Shown in pieces: positions 8,279 through 18,158 of a stretch of 64,000 bases of DNA (its first letter is position 1; each line of letters begins with the position of its first letter). Where the stretch lies: NCBI RefSeq assembly GCF_017426725.1, contig NZ_JAERMS010000001.1, forward strand, positions 124,001 through 188,000. The letters are read 5' to 3'. Under the pieces are notes generated by a model. That model was not told the origin of the DNA and did not search any database. It was given only the letters and a program-made list of their open reading frames with translations. Both the position numbers and the translations under genes were made by a program. This DNA is from Prevotella illustrans. GTDB lineage: Bacteria > Bacteroidota > Bacteroidia > Bacteroidales > Bacteroidaceae.

Positions 8279-9448
8279 ATGGAAACGACGCATCATCCAC
8301 CTATCAAAACCTATCTGGACTTTCTCCGGCTCGAGGACGGCCGGTTCGTAATGTGGCGACTGACCCACGACAAGGAACTGGACGAGTATTGGCGGCAATT
8401 CATCGCCACGCGTCCGGAACTGAAAAATGAGTTTGAGAAAGCCATTCGCGTATGCGACAGCGTGCGCCTCAATGACTGCCGCTATGCAGACCGGCAGTCC
8501 TTACTCAACAGAATCAAAGACAGCGCGACCCGACGGAAACACCGTCGCCTGCTCCTGCGGCGCGTGGTGGCCGCGGCGGCCATTCTGCTGTTGCTGATCA
8601 GTCCGTCGGCCTATCTCGGCATGCGCCAATGGTTCGGACACGGAGAGGCAAGCAAGGAACTGACAGGCGAGATTCTCCATTCAAAAGATATCGTGCTGAC
8701 GGTCGGCGACCGAAGTGTGACGCTGCCGCAGCCTGTCAACATGCGAATCGAGGACGGTCGCGTATATTACGGAAACGAGAGAGCGGCCGCGCTGAAAGGC
8801 AAGGAATGCCGCGTAACGGTGCCGCACGGCAAGCGCGCTTCGCTGACGCTGGCCGACTGTTCGCGGCTCTGGATCAATGCCGGAACGACGGTGTACGTGC
8901 CCACTACCTTTAATAAAGGTACGCGCGATATATATGTAGATGGTGAAATTTTCATAGATGCGGCCCATCGTCCTTCGCAACCTTTCATCGTACATACCGA
9001 TCGAATAAACGTGACGGTACATGGTACGAGCTTTGATGTTTTGGCCTATCGGAACGAGGTTGCGCCGGCTGTAGTGCTCGTCAGGGGCAAAGTTATGGTG
9101 ACGACACCCCGCAATGGCAGCATGATGATGCAGCCCGACGAGCGCGTGGCCTTGACTAATGGTAAGCTGGAGAAGCAAACGGTGGACGTGGCCGACTACG
9201 TAAGTTGGAAAGACAACTACCTTTCTTTCAGCAATACACCGATAGAAAAGGTGCTCAAACAGGTGGGGAAATATTATAATATTCGCTTCACGACAGCCGA
9301 CACGATACTCACCGGCAAGCGGATATCGGGCAAACTCTATCTCTCGAATCAGATAGACGACGTGCTCAATTCTATCTCTCTCATGACGGCAACCACTTAT
9401 AAACGAGATAAAAACATTGTAAAATTTATAGAAAAAGAAAGGAGATAA
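8279..9448 (+). CDS. FecR-family anti-sigma factor of PUL1
   Basis: A 389-residue single-pass membrane protein. The cytoplasmic N-terminal part (about 1-90) is followed by a membrane segment with AAAAILLLLISPSAYLGM, a periplasmic FecR domain (VPHGKRASLTLADCSRLWIN, then DIYVDGEIFIDA) and a C-terminal DUF4974-type domain (LSFSNTPIEKVLKQVGKYY). The family holds an ECF sigma factor inactive until a ligand-loaded SusC/TonB protein signals through its STN domain; the downstream SusC has that domain. An upstream in-frame TTG at 8252 exists, but the ATG at 8279 gives the normal N terminus. Unusually, no sigma gene is upstream; the mobile block is there instead. Confidence 0.92.
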   Translation: METTHHPPIKTYLDFLRLEDGRFVMWRLTHDKELDEYWRQFIATRPELKNEFEKAIRVCDSVRLNDCRYADRQSLLNRIKDSATRRKHRRLLLRRVVAAAAILLLLISPSAYLGMRQWFGHGEASKELTGEILHSKDIVLTVGDRSVTLPQPVNMRIEDGRVYYGNERAAALKGKECRVTVPHGKRASLTLADCSRLWINAGTTVYVPTTFNKGTRDIYVDGEIFIDAAHRPSQPFIVHTDRINVTVHGTSFDVLAYRNEVAPAVVLVRGKVMVTTPRNGSMMMQPDERVALTNGKLEKQTVDVADYVSWKDNYLSFSNTPIEKVLKQVGKYYNIRFTTADTILTGKRISGKLYLSNQIDDVLNSISLMTATTYKRDKNIVKFIEKERR

Positions 9449-9563
9449 CGCTTATGAATCAAACAGATTGACCCTACATTACAGCCGAAGGGTGTTCTGA
9501 TACAGCCCGGAGACTGTTGAATTTATAAAAAATCATCTTTTCCTACTACTAAACAGAACACAA

Positions 9564-12500
9564 ATGTATCCATTTAAATCTAAATTTCATGAGCATCCAC
9601 TGCACAGCCGCACAGGAATAGTCAAGGCTACGGCCCTATCTGTGTTGCTCTCGCTGGCAGGAGTACTGTGCGTTTCGGCCGGTACGATGCGTGCACAAAA
9701 CCTGAAAGTAACCCTGAACGTTACCAATACGACAGTGAAGGAAGCCATCAGTAGGATTGAAAAGGCCGAGGGCTACGTCTTCATCTACAATGATAACCTC
9801 CGGCCGGAACTCGATGTGCCGGTTTCATTGCAGGCCTCCAATCGCAACATTGACGAGGTTCTCAAGCAGCTGTTTGCCAAAACGAACATAGCCTATAAGC
9901 GTTCAGGTAAACAAATCACTTTATTCAAGAAAACAAACAAAGCCGGACATGACAGCCGAAGCCCCGAACCCGCGCCCACAAAAACGCAGCAAACGGGCAA
10001 GCGTATCGTCAAAGGAAAGGTCGTAGACAGCCGTGGCGAACCCATTATCGGTGCCACCATACGTGTGAACGGCAAGGCCGTGGCCGCTGTGACCGATATG
10101 GAGGGTAACTTCTTGATAGACATGGAAGACGGCAAAGATCTGGAAATATCTTACATTGGCTATCAATCACAGGTCATCAAGTCGCCCGGCAGACAGGTCG
10201 TCGTCAACCTGCGCGAAGACAGCGAAGCACTTGAAGAAGTCGTTGTCGTAGGTTATGGTACCAAGAAAAAGGCCAACCTAATTGGTGCTGTGAGCACAGT
10301 GACGGCAGCAGAACTGAAAGATCGCCCTGTCAGCAGTGTGGGGCAAATGTTGCAAGGACAGGTTCCGAACCTTAATATTACCTTTTCGTCGGGCACACCG
10401 GGCGAAAGAACCCGAATGAACATTCGTGGCGCAACATCTATTGTGAACTCCGGTGCACCGCTGGTATTGATCGATGGTGTCGAAGGCGACTTGGATCGAA
10501 TCAATCCGAACGACATAGAATCCATTTCGGTACTGAAAGACGCGGCATCGGCAGCTATCTACGGAGCACGTGCGGGCTTCGGCGTGATTCTCATTACAAC
10601 AAAGTCCAATAACGACGGACTGGTGCATATCACCTACAATGGACGATATAGCTTCTCGGCTCCGACCCGTAAGACCGACTTCATGACCAATGGTTACGAT
10701 GTAGCCAAGCTGGTAGATGAGTTCAATATAGCTACCCACAACAGCAGTTATACCAACTTTACGCAGACCGACTACGACGAGTTGAAAGCTCGCCGCAATG
10801 ACACGACTGAGAATCCGGCCCGTCCGTGGGTCGTAACAGGCGCGGATGGCAGGTATCATTATTATGGTAACTTCAACTGGTACAACTACTTATTTGACTA
10901 TAGTCAGCCTACTTGGAATAACAATTTGAACATCACCGGTGGTAATAAAAAGTTCAACTACGTGATTAGTGGCAGTGCTAACGACCACAATGGCATATAT
11001 GCTATCAGCACCGATAAGTATCACACCCGCACGTTGATGGCCAAATTCAACGCGGAAGCAACTCCATGGCTGGATATTTCGGCTAGTGCGTCGCTTTTCA
11101 AATCGAAATACAAACAACCGGGATATGATTATGAAGACGGAGGTAATATAGGTAACCTTACCTTTCATGCCATGCCGTGGATCAGTCCGATCAATCCCGA
11201 TGGCAGCAATGTTTACACTTTGCCCAATTCGGGCAACCGGCCGGCCGACGGTTTTGCGGCTATGCTCCGCACGGGTAATGGTTTTACAGGCGTGAACAAG
11301 ACACAGCATACTTACGCTTTGGGCGCTACCATCCATATTTTACCGGGCTTAGACCTCGTCGGAAAGTACACGTATCGCACCTTTATCAAAGACAAGCAAT
11401 TCAGATCGGCCAGTTTTGACTACTCAGAGCGCCCTGGAAAGATTCTAACCGCTAACTCTGGATTCTTTGCTAATCGCCTAAAAGACATCCGGACGACCGA
11501 CGATGTTTCTGACTATGATTTGTTCGCAACCTATACCAAGACTTTCAACAACGCTCACAACCTGAACGTTGTTGTGGGAACAAACTACGAAACGGAACAT
11601 TATAAGAATGTAGAAGCCTCGTCCTACAACATCCAATCAGAGGTGTTGAACGATCTGGCGCTGGGTACCGGTAACAAAGGCGTGAAGGGAGGACAGCACG
11701 AATACGCGTTGTTGGGCTACTTCGGTCGCGTTAGCTATGACTACTTTGGTAAGTATTTGGCAGAGGTGAACATGCGTTATGATGGTTCTTCACGCTTTCG
11801 CGAGGGCGACCGCTGGGGCTTCTTTCCCTCTGTCTCTCTTGGCTGGCGCATGAGTGATGAAAAATTCTTCGAGCCGTTGAAGGCTGTTGTCAGCAATTTC
11901 AAGGTCAGAGGCTCTCTCGGTTCGCTGGGAAATCAGGTGACAGACGGCTATGCCAATGCCTATTATCCTTACATTCGTCGAGCTTCCATCGCCAATACTA
12001 CGACCATCGGTTACATCTTTGACAACGCACAGTCATCTTATATCAAGCTCGATGCCCCTGTTTCGGGCAGTCTTACTTGGGAAACCATCGTCACCAAGAA
12101 CCTCGGCGTCGATCTTGGCTTCTTCAATAACCGCCTTTCTGCCACCATCGATATCTACCGTCGCGACACGAAGGACATGCTGGCGGCCTCGCTTACCTTA
12201 CCTAATGTGTATGGCTACAATGCTCCGTTGGAGAATAACGGCCAGTTGCGTACCAATGGTTATGAAATCGTATTGAGTTGGAACGACCGCTTTAATTTGG
12301 CAGGACACCCCTTTGCATACGGTATTTCCGCATCGTTGGCCGACAGTAAGTCTAAATTAGTGAAGTTTGCTGGCAATGAGACCAAGACTTTGGGTAGCAA
12401 CTACGAAGGCATGGAATGGGGAGAAATCTGGGGTTACCATATCGAAGGAATCTATAAGACCGACGAAGAGGCCGCAAACCGTCACATTGACCAAACATTC

Positions 12501-13139
12501 TTGGGCGGTAACCGCTTCACTTCCAATGCGGGCGACTTGATATTTGCCGATCTCGACAATTCAAAGAAAATTGACAACGGCAAGGGAACTCTGGAAGATC
12601 ATGGCGATTTAAAGAAAATCGGCAATAGTCAGCCACGTTATCACTATAGCTTCTCTGCCAACCTTTCGTGGAACGGCTTTGACCTCGCGATGTTCTGGCA
12701 AGGTATCGGTAAGCAGAATCTGTACCCCGGCGATAACAACATGTTGTTCTGGGGACCTTATTCCCGTTCTTACAGCTCATTCATCCCGTCAGATTTCGTG
12801 GATAAAGTGTGGACACCGACCAAGACAGATTCCTATTTCCCAAGAGCAGGAGCCGATCAAGCCCGCTTCTTTGCCATGAAACGACCGAACGATCGCTACC
12901 TTCAAGATTTGGCCTACTGCCGCTTGAAGAACCTGACAGTCGGCTATACGCTGCCTTCTTCCTTGACGCAGAAAGTCAGTCTGAGTAAAGTTCGCTTCTA
13001 TTTCAGCGGCGAAAACCTTTTTGTCACGACCAAGTTGAAGAATGATTATCTGGATCCCGAACAGATGACGACCGATGCCAATGGTCGTGTTTATCCATTC
13101 TCGAAGACTTATTCCTTTGGTATTGATATTTCATTTTAG
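9564..13139 (+). CDS. susC: SusC/RagA-type TonB-dependent outer-membrane transporter with STN domain (PUL1)
   Basis: A 1191-residue TonB-dependent channel importing oligosaccharides across the outer membrane together with its SusD lid. Order: signal sequence (to about 45), STN signalling domain (about 48-127), carboxypeptidase-like regulatory domain from residue 147 (VKGKVVDSRGEPIIGATI), plug starting at the hallmark EVVVVGYGT (about 224), plug end with SVLKDAASAAIYGARAG, then a 22-strand barrel ending SFGIDISF. The STN domain is what talks to FecR-type anti-sigma factors, and fecR is 115 bp upstream. susD follows after 15 bp. Confidence 0.96.
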   Translation: MYPFKSKFHEHPLHSRTGIVKATALSVLLSLAGVLCVSAGTMRAQNLKVTLNVTNTTVKEAISRIEKAEGYVFIYNDNLRPELDVPVSLQASNRNIDEVLKQLFAKTNIAYKRSGKQITLFKKTNKAGHDSRSPEPAPTKTQQTGKRIVKGKVVDSRGEPIIGATIRVNGKAVAAVTDMEGNFLIDMEDGKDLEISYIGYQSQVIKSPGRQVVVNLREDSEALEEVVVVGYGTKKKANLIGAVSTVTAAELKDRPVSSVGQMLQGQVPNLNITFSSGTPGERTRMNIRGATSIVNSGAPLVLIDGVEGDLDRINPNDIESISVLKDAASAAIYGARAGFGVILITTKSNNDGLVHITYNGRYSFSAPTRKTDFMTNGYDVAKLVDEFNIATHNSSYTNFTQTDYDELKARRNDTTENPARPWVVTGADGRYHYYGNFNWYNYLFDYSQPTWNNNLNITGGNKKFNYVISGSANDHNGIYAISTDKYHTRTLMAKFNAEATPWLDISASASLFKSKYKQPGYDYEDGGNIGNLTFHAMPWISPINPDGSNVYTLPNSGNRPADGFAAMLRTGNGFTGVNKTQHTYALGATIHILPGLDLVGKYTYRTFIKDKQFRSASFDYSERPGKILTANSGFFANRLKDIRTTDDVSDYDLFATYTKTFNNAHNLNVVVGTNYETEHYKNVEASSYNIQSEVLNDLALGTGNKGVKGGQHEYALLGYFGRVSYDYFGKYLAEVNMRYDGSSRFREGDRWGFFPSVSLGWRMSDEKFFEPLKAVVSNFKVRGSLGSLGNQVTDGYANAYYPYIRRASIANTTTIGYIFDNAQSSYIKLDAPVSGSLTWETIVTKNLGVDLGFFNNRLSATIDIYRRDTKDMLAASLTLPNVYGYNAPLENNGQLRTNGYEIVLSWNDRFNLAGHPFAYGISASLADSKSKLVKFAGNETKTLGSNYEGMEWGEIWGYHIEGIYKTDEEAANRHIDQTFLGGNRFTSNAGDLIFADLDNSKKIDNGKGTLEDHGDLKKIGNSQPRYHYSFSANLSWNGFDLAMFWQGIGKQNLYPGDNNMLFWGPYSRSYSSFIPSDFVDKVWTPTKTDSYFPRAGADQARFFAMKRPNDRYLQDLAYCRLKNLTVGYTLPSSLTQKVSLSKVRFYFSGENLFVTTKLKNDYLDPEQMTTDANGRVYPFSKTYSFGIDISF

Positions 13140-13154
13140 TAAACGAAGAATCCT

Positions 13155-14936
13155 ATGAAAAAGCTATATTATCTACCGATAGCCTTAGCGGCGCTCACTT
13201 TGTCGAGCTGTTCATTGGACAAAGAGCCGTTGGACACGCTGGCGGCTGAGAATTATTTCAATAATCGGGCCGAACTACAGACCTTTACGAATGGCTTCTA
13301 CGCAGATTTCCCTAAGGCAGAAACGCTCTATGGCGAAACAGCTGACGCCATTATCCCTACCGGTTTGACCACAGAAGTGATGGGAACACGTTCTGTTCCC
13401 GAAAAAGGCGGCGGCTGGTCGTGGAGCAGTCTGGCCAACATCAATACCTATCTGCAGCGTTCTTCCCGTTGTCCCGACGAGGCCGCACGCAAGGAATACG
13501 ACGGTGTGGCCCGTTTCTTCCGTGCTTATTTCTATTATAATAAAGTGAAACGATTTGGTGAAGTGCCCTGGTTCGACGCTCCGCTTGGCTCTACCGACAA
13601 CAAGCTGTATGACCCACGGACTGATCGCAATACGCTCATGGAGAAAATATTGGTCGATGTTAACTATGCCATTGAGAACCTACCGACAACCTCCAGCCTC
13701 TATCGCGTAACCAAATGGACGGCGTTGGCTTTGAAATCAAGAATCTTCCTGTACGAGGGAACCTATAGAAAATATCACGGAATAGACGGTTACGAGACCT
13801 ATCTGAAGGAGGCTGCCGAGGCCGCTGAAGACTTCATTACGAACAGTCCGTATAAAATTTATACAGCTACCGGTGAGCCTTATCGCAAACTCTTCGTGGC
13901 TGACAATGCGGTGAAAGACGAAGTTATCTTAGCCCGCAACTATAATTTGGGGCTCAACATTGTCCATAGCGTCAATCAACACTTCCTCACCGGTGGCTCC
14001 AAGCCCGGTATGAACAAGAAGATTGTCGACAGCTATCTGATGAAAGACGGTTCCCGTTTCACCGATCAGGCCAACTATCAAACGATGGTTTACTACGACG
14101 AAATGCAAAACCGTGACCCTCGTCTGGCCCAAACGATCGTAGCACCGGGCCACAAGCGCATCGGATCAAACAACGTTGTCTCGCCCAGTTTCTCATCAGC
14201 AACCACCGGTTATCAGATTGCCAAGTGGGTGACCGACGCAGGACAGGACAGTTATAACAAATCGCACAACGACATGATTCTCTTCCGCGCAGCCGAGGTT
14301 TACCTGAATTTAGCCGAAGCTAAGGCTGAATTAGGCACGCTGTCGCAAGGCGATCTCGACAAGACGATTACGAAGATACGGGCGAGGGTGGGCATGCCCC
14401 CACTCAATATGGCTGCGGCCAATGCCAATCCCGACCCTTATCTGACCGCCGCTGAAACGGGTTATCCAAACGTCAGCAGCACCAATAAGGGCGTTATTTT
14501 AGAGATTCGCCGCGAACGTACGATAGAATTGTTCGATGAAGGCTTCCGATACGATGACCTGATGCGTTGGAAAGAGGGTAAAGTTTTTGAAAAACAATTC
14601 AAAGGAATGTATGTTCCCGCCCTCGACTCCACGAAAAAGTTCGTCATCTTAGACTTGAACGGCAACGGCACCAGCGATGCACAAGATGTTTGCATCTACG
14701 AAGGAACGGCCGCACCCACCGTTGCCAACTATCCAGAATTGGGTGGAATCACCATCTTCCTCAAACTGGGCGAGAACCTTTCGTTGGAAAACGGCGCTAA
14801 TGGTGGGCACATCATTGTGCACGATATCAAAACAAAGCCCCGCTCATGGAACGAAAACAGAGATTATCTCTACCCGATTCCACAGGATCAGATTACACTC
14901 TATGGCGGTAAAATCACCCAAAATCCAAATTGGTAA
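13155..14936 (+). CDS. susD: SusD/RagB-type surface glycan-binding lipoprotein (PUL1)
   Basis: A 593-residue lipoprotein with lipobox LTLSSC and an LDKE sequence after the Cys, fitting surface export in Bacteroidetes. It has the helical SusD fold: N-terminal ENYFNNRAELQTFTNGFY, TPR-like helices with FRAYFYYNKVKRFGEVP, the AEVYLNLAEAKAELG helix, and the C-terminal RRERTIELFDEGFRYDDLMRW motif shared by almost all SusD proteins. It closes over the SusC channel and binds the glycan. A hairpin follows its stop codon. Confidence 0.96.
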   Translation: MKKLYYLPIALAALTLSSCSLDKEPLDTLAAENYFNNRAELQTFTNGFYADFPKAETLYGETADAIIPTGLTTEVMGTRSVPEKGGGWSWSSLANINTYLQRSSRCPDEAARKEYDGVARFFRAYFYYNKVKRFGEVPWFDAPLGSTDNKLYDPRTDRNTLMEKILVDVNYAIENLPTTSSLYRVTKWTALALKSRIFLYEGTYRKYHGIDGYETYLKEAAEAAEDFITNSPYKIYTATGEPYRKLFVADNAVKDEVILARNYNLGLNIVHSVNQHFLTGGSKPGMNKKIVDSYLMKDGSRFTDQANYQTMVYYDEMQNRDPRLAQTIVAPGHKRIGSNNVVSPSFSSATTGYQIAKWVTDAGQDSYNKSHNDMILFRAAEVYLNLAEAKAELGTLSQGDLDKTITKIRARVGMPPLNMAAANANPDPYLTAAETGYPNVSSTNKGVILEIRRERTIELFDEGFRYDDLMRWKEGKVFEKQFKGMYVPALDSTKKFVILDLNGNGTSDAQDVCIYEGTAAPTVANYPELGGITIFLKLGENLSLENGANGGHIIVHDIKTKPRSWNENRDYLYPIPQDQITLYGGKITQNPNW

Positions 14937-14957
14937 GCATCATTAAAATAGGTTAGT

Positions 14958-14994
14958 ATCCATTGCGTCACCCGTCAAAGGGGGCGCGATGGAT
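14958..14994 (+). terminator. Intercistronic hairpin after susD
   Basis: ATCCATTGCGTCACCC (14958-14973) can pair imperfectly, using some G-U pairs, with GGGGGCGCGATGGAT (14980-14994). It lies in the 74-bp gap between susD and the EEP lipoprotein gene. With only a weak U stretch after it, it may be a partial terminator or an RNA-stabilising structure that keeps susCD expression above that of the enzyme genes. Confidence 0.5.
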
Positions 14995-15010
14995 TTAAAA
15001 ATCTTGTTAC

Positions 15011-15913
15011 ATGAAGAATCAGACTTTACGTTTTTATATGTTAATTGAACTACTTTTGTCACTGACGCTCACAAGTTGCGGTGGTGGCAGTGGCCATTCC
15101 AATAACGGGGATAACAATGGCGAAAATCCACCGATTGTCATAGAAGACTACAAATACACGAAAGCTGTGGGCGATATTCGATTGATGACCTATAATTCTT
15201 ATTATTGCAAGAGCAACGGCGCAACACAGTCGTTCAGTGAAGCCCACACCAAAGATTTTGCCGATGTCATCAAAGCGCTGTCACCCGACGTCATTGCCAT
15301 TCAGGAATTAGATAGTTTCTGCATCCATCGCGGCCAAAGATACCTCTTGGAAGACATCAAGAAGGCCACTGGCATCGACTATCAGATTTTCTTCGGGTCG
15401 GCGGCTAACTATGATGGTGGCCGTATTGGTTGCGGACTGATGGTGAAGAAGACGCTGGAGGTGAAGAAGACCGAAATCATTCCACTACCGGGCAACGAAC
15501 AACGGGCCCTTATCAAAGTGCAATTGCCCAAATTCACCTTCCTCGCTACTCATCTCGACCTGAATAATTTGGCCCGTAAGAACAGTGCGGATATCATCAA
15601 CAAGGAGGCTAAAGCAGAGACACAGCCTGTATTTCTGGCCGGCGACCTCAACGATTCACCGGCTTGGGCACCCGACCAATCAGCCTTTCCTATGCTTCTA
15701 CAGACCTTTACCATTGTCAGCGAGACCGCAGGCAGTCTGCCCGGACAGCCCGGAACCACCATCGATTACATCCTCTTAGATACGGCCCACACTGGAAATA
15801 TCACAGTAAAGAAGACTAAAGTCGTAAAAAGATTGTCGATAGAGGGCGACCAAAAGGATATTTCCACCGTATCGGATCATTACCCCGTTTTCGTAGACAT
15901 CCAAGTAAAATAA
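15011..15913 (+). CDS. Endonuclease/exonuclease/phosphatase (EEP) family lipoprotein
   Basis: A 300-residue lipoprotein (lipobox LTLTSC, then a Gly/Asn-rich linker to about residue 40) with a complete DNase I-like EEP domain. The catalytic signatures are all visible in order: LMTYNSYY (metal-site Asn), IAIQELDSF (Glu), FLATHLDL (His region), FLAGDLNDSP (Asp/Asn) and VSDHYPVFVDI (Asp-His). EEP enzymes cut phosphodiester or phosphomonoester bonds in nucleic acids, inositol phosphates or phospholipids; the exact substrate cannot be told. Placement between susD and GH89, and sharing TAATG with the next start, make it a structural part of PUL1. Confidence 0.88.
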   Translation: MKNQTLRFYMLIELLLSLTLTSCGGGSGHSNNGDNNGENPPIVIEDYKYTKAVGDIRLMTYNSYYCKSNGATQSFSEAHTKDFADVIKALSPDVIAIQELDSFCIHRGQRYLLEDIKKATGIDYQIFFGSAANYDGGRIGCGLMVKKTLEVKKTEIIPLPGNEQRALIKVQLPKFTFLATHLDLNNLARKNSADIINKEAKAETQPVFLAGDLNDSPAWAPDQSAFPMLLQTFTIVSETAGSLPGQPGTTIDYILLDTAHTGNITVKKTKVVKRLSIEGDQKDISTVSDHYPVFVDIQVK

Positions 15914-18084
15914 TGCCATCTATGGTTTCTTCCATACTCAGAACAATATTTCTACTAATTGCTCTTACTCTGGCGCAGTTCTGTCCGGCACAGAATTTCA
16001 GCGGCGTAAGCGAACTCGTGAGGCGCAGAATACCCTCGCTTCATCGATATATCGTATTCAAATCGCTCCCAAAATCTTCAGAAGAAACATTTATTTTATC
16101 TACCCGAAACGGAAAAGTTATTGTTCAGGCCAATACGATATCCGCGGCTTCAACGGCTGTGAACCATTACCTGAATCACATTTGCCACAGTAGTATCTCG
16201 CATGCTGCCGATAACCTGCCATCCACCGTTAAGGTGATTCCCATCAAAAGGCCTATCCGTGTGTCGACGCCATTCCGTTATCGCTATGCGCTCAACTACT
16301 GCACATATAGCTATAGTTACGCTTTTTATCAATGGGAGGACTTCGAGCGCGAACTCGACTGGATGGCCCTTAACGGCATTAACCTCATGTTGGCTCCCTT
16401 GGGAACCGAAATTGTATGGCAACAGACACTACAATCGTTGGGCTTTAGCGAGGCCTCCATTGCCCGTTTTATCCCCGGCCCTGCCTACACGGCATGGTGG
16501 TTGATGGGTAATCTCGAAGGCTGGGGCGGTCCGATGAGCCAACCGATGATAGAGAAACGCCACCGGCAGCAAGTCAAAATTCTGAAAAGGATGCGCCAAT
16601 TGGGTATCGAACCCGTGCTACAGGGCTTCCCCGGCATCGTACCCTCATTCTTCAAGGACAAGTTTCCCAACGCGCCGGTAATTCCGCAAGGTCTTTGGGG
16701 GGCTTTCCAACGGCCTTATATTCTGCTGCCGGGCAATGAAACATTCAATCGGGTGGCCGATCTCTACTATCAGAACATCAAGAAATATTATGGATCCGAT
16801 ATCCGATTCCTCGGCGGCGACTTGTTTCATGAGGGTGGAAACGCGCAAGGGGTAGACCTCGCCGCAACGGCTTCGCTGGTACAACAACGTATGCTGACCC
16901 ACTTCCCGCAGGCCCGATGGGTGTTGCAAGGCTGGAATAACAATCCTCCGCCCTCACTACTTACCGGCTTAGACAAGCACCATGTGTTGCTCATTAATCT
17001 GGCCGGAGAGATTGCCGCCTCATGGGAGCAGTCGCAGGAGTTCGGCCAAACGCCATGGCTTTGGGGTAGCGTGAACCACTTCGGCGGCAAAACCGATATG
17101 GGTGGGCAACTTCCCGTGCTGGTGAATGAACCGCATCGGGCCTTCCGCAACTCCTCCAACCACGTAATGCAAGGCATCGGCATTCTGCCCGAAGGTATTC
17201 TCACCAATCCCATTGTCTACGATTTTGCGCTGAAAACGGCGTGGAACGACCACGCGCCCGACCTCAATCAAATGCTTTGCCAATACATTCTCTATCGCTA
17301 TGGACGGTGGAGCGAACAGCTCTACAAAGCATGGCAGCTGCTCAGTCGGTCGATTTTTGGCGAGTTTGAGTTCAAGGGCGAAGGCACGTTTGAGTCTATT
17401 TTCTGCGCCCGTCCATCCACAAATGTCACCAGCGTCTCTACTTGGGGGCCGAAACGGATGCAATACAACCCGGCTCTACTCGAACAGGCATTGACGCTCT
17501 TTAGGCAAGCAGCCGATAAGTTTGCGGCTTCAGCTACCTATCAGTACGATCTTGTCGATCTGGCCCGTCAGGTTATGGCCAACCATGGGCGCGTGGTCTA
17601 CCGCCAGGCCATGGAGGCTTATCAGGCCAAAGACACGCTGCGGCTGACTGAAGCGTCACGGCGGTTCATCAATCTCGTACTCTTACAAGATAGTCTCCTT
17701 GCCACCAATCGCCATTTCCTTTTGGGCAACTGGCTGAAAGCGGCTCAATCCTACGGCGACAGTGAAGCCGATAGGGGACAGTCGCTCGAAAACGCTCGCA
17801 CGCAGATTACTTACTGGGGTCCCGACGACCCGGCAACACGCGTTCACGACTATGCCAACAAAGAATGGTCGGGACTGTTACGCGATTTCTACGTGCCCCG
17901 TTGGATTGCTTTTTTCAATGAACTAAGCCTTCAACTACGTGGTCAAGATCCGCCTAAAACCAACTTTTTCGCCATGGAACAAGCATGGGCTAAGGACAAT
18001 AACACTTATCCCACCGAGCCTACGGGTGACTATCTCAAGATGGTCGACCGTGTGATGGCAACCATCGGTTTGAAAAGCGATTGA
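15913..18084 (+). CDS. GH89 alpha-N-acetylglucosaminidase
   Basis: A 723-residue secreted enzyme (signal peptide about 1-27, ending CPAQ) matching the NAGLU/GH89 family, which removes terminal alpha-GlcNAc from glycans such as gastric mucin or heparan sulfate. Visible signatures: NYCTYSYSYAFYQWEDFERE, the LMGNLEGWGGPMS motif, LFHEGG with candidate acid/base Glu307, and LPEGILTNPIVYD with candidate nucleophile Glu427. The spacing of the two glutamates is close to that in human NAGLU (316 and 446). The start overlaps the stop of the EEP gene by one base, indicating translational coupling. Confidence 0.93.
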   Translation: MPSMVSSILRTIFLLIALTLAQFCPAQNFSGVSELVRRRIPSLHRYIVFKSLPKSSEETFILSTRNGKVIVQANTISAASTAVNHYLNHICHSSISHAADNLPSTVKVIPIKRPIRVSTPFRYRYALNYCTYSYSYAFYQWEDFERELDWMALNGINLMLAPLGTEIVWQQTLQSLGFSEASIARFIPGPAYTAWWLMGNLEGWGGPMSQPMIEKRHRQQVKILKRMRQLGIEPVLQGFPGIVPSFFKDKFPNAPVIPQGLWGAFQRPYILLPGNETFNRVADLYYQNIKKYYGSDIRFLGGDLFHEGGNAQGVDLAATASLVQQRMLTHFPQARWVLQGWNNNPPPSLLTGLDKHHVLLINLAGEIAASWEQSQEFGQTPWLWGSVNHFGGKTDMGGQLPVLVNEPHRAFRNSSNHVMQGIGILPEGILTNPIVYDFALKTAWNDHAPDLNQMLCQYILYRYGRWSEQLYKAWQLLSRSIFGEFEFKGEGTFESIFCARPSTNVTSVSTWGPKRMQYNPALLEQALTLFRQAADKFAASATYQYDLVDLARQVMANHGRVVYRQAMEAYQAKDTLRLTEASRRFINLVLLQDSLLATNRHFLLGNWLKAAQSYGDSEADRGQSLENARTQITYWGPDDPATRVHDYANKEWSGLLRDFYVPRWIAFFNELSLQLRGQDPPKTNFFAMEQAWAKDNNTYPTEPTGDYLKMVDRVMATIGLKSD

Positions 18085-18158
18085 TAAAAAGATCGCTGCC
18101 GAAAACCGAGAGGCAGGCCACCTTACTTTCGTAAACACAAAATACTGATATATATACA

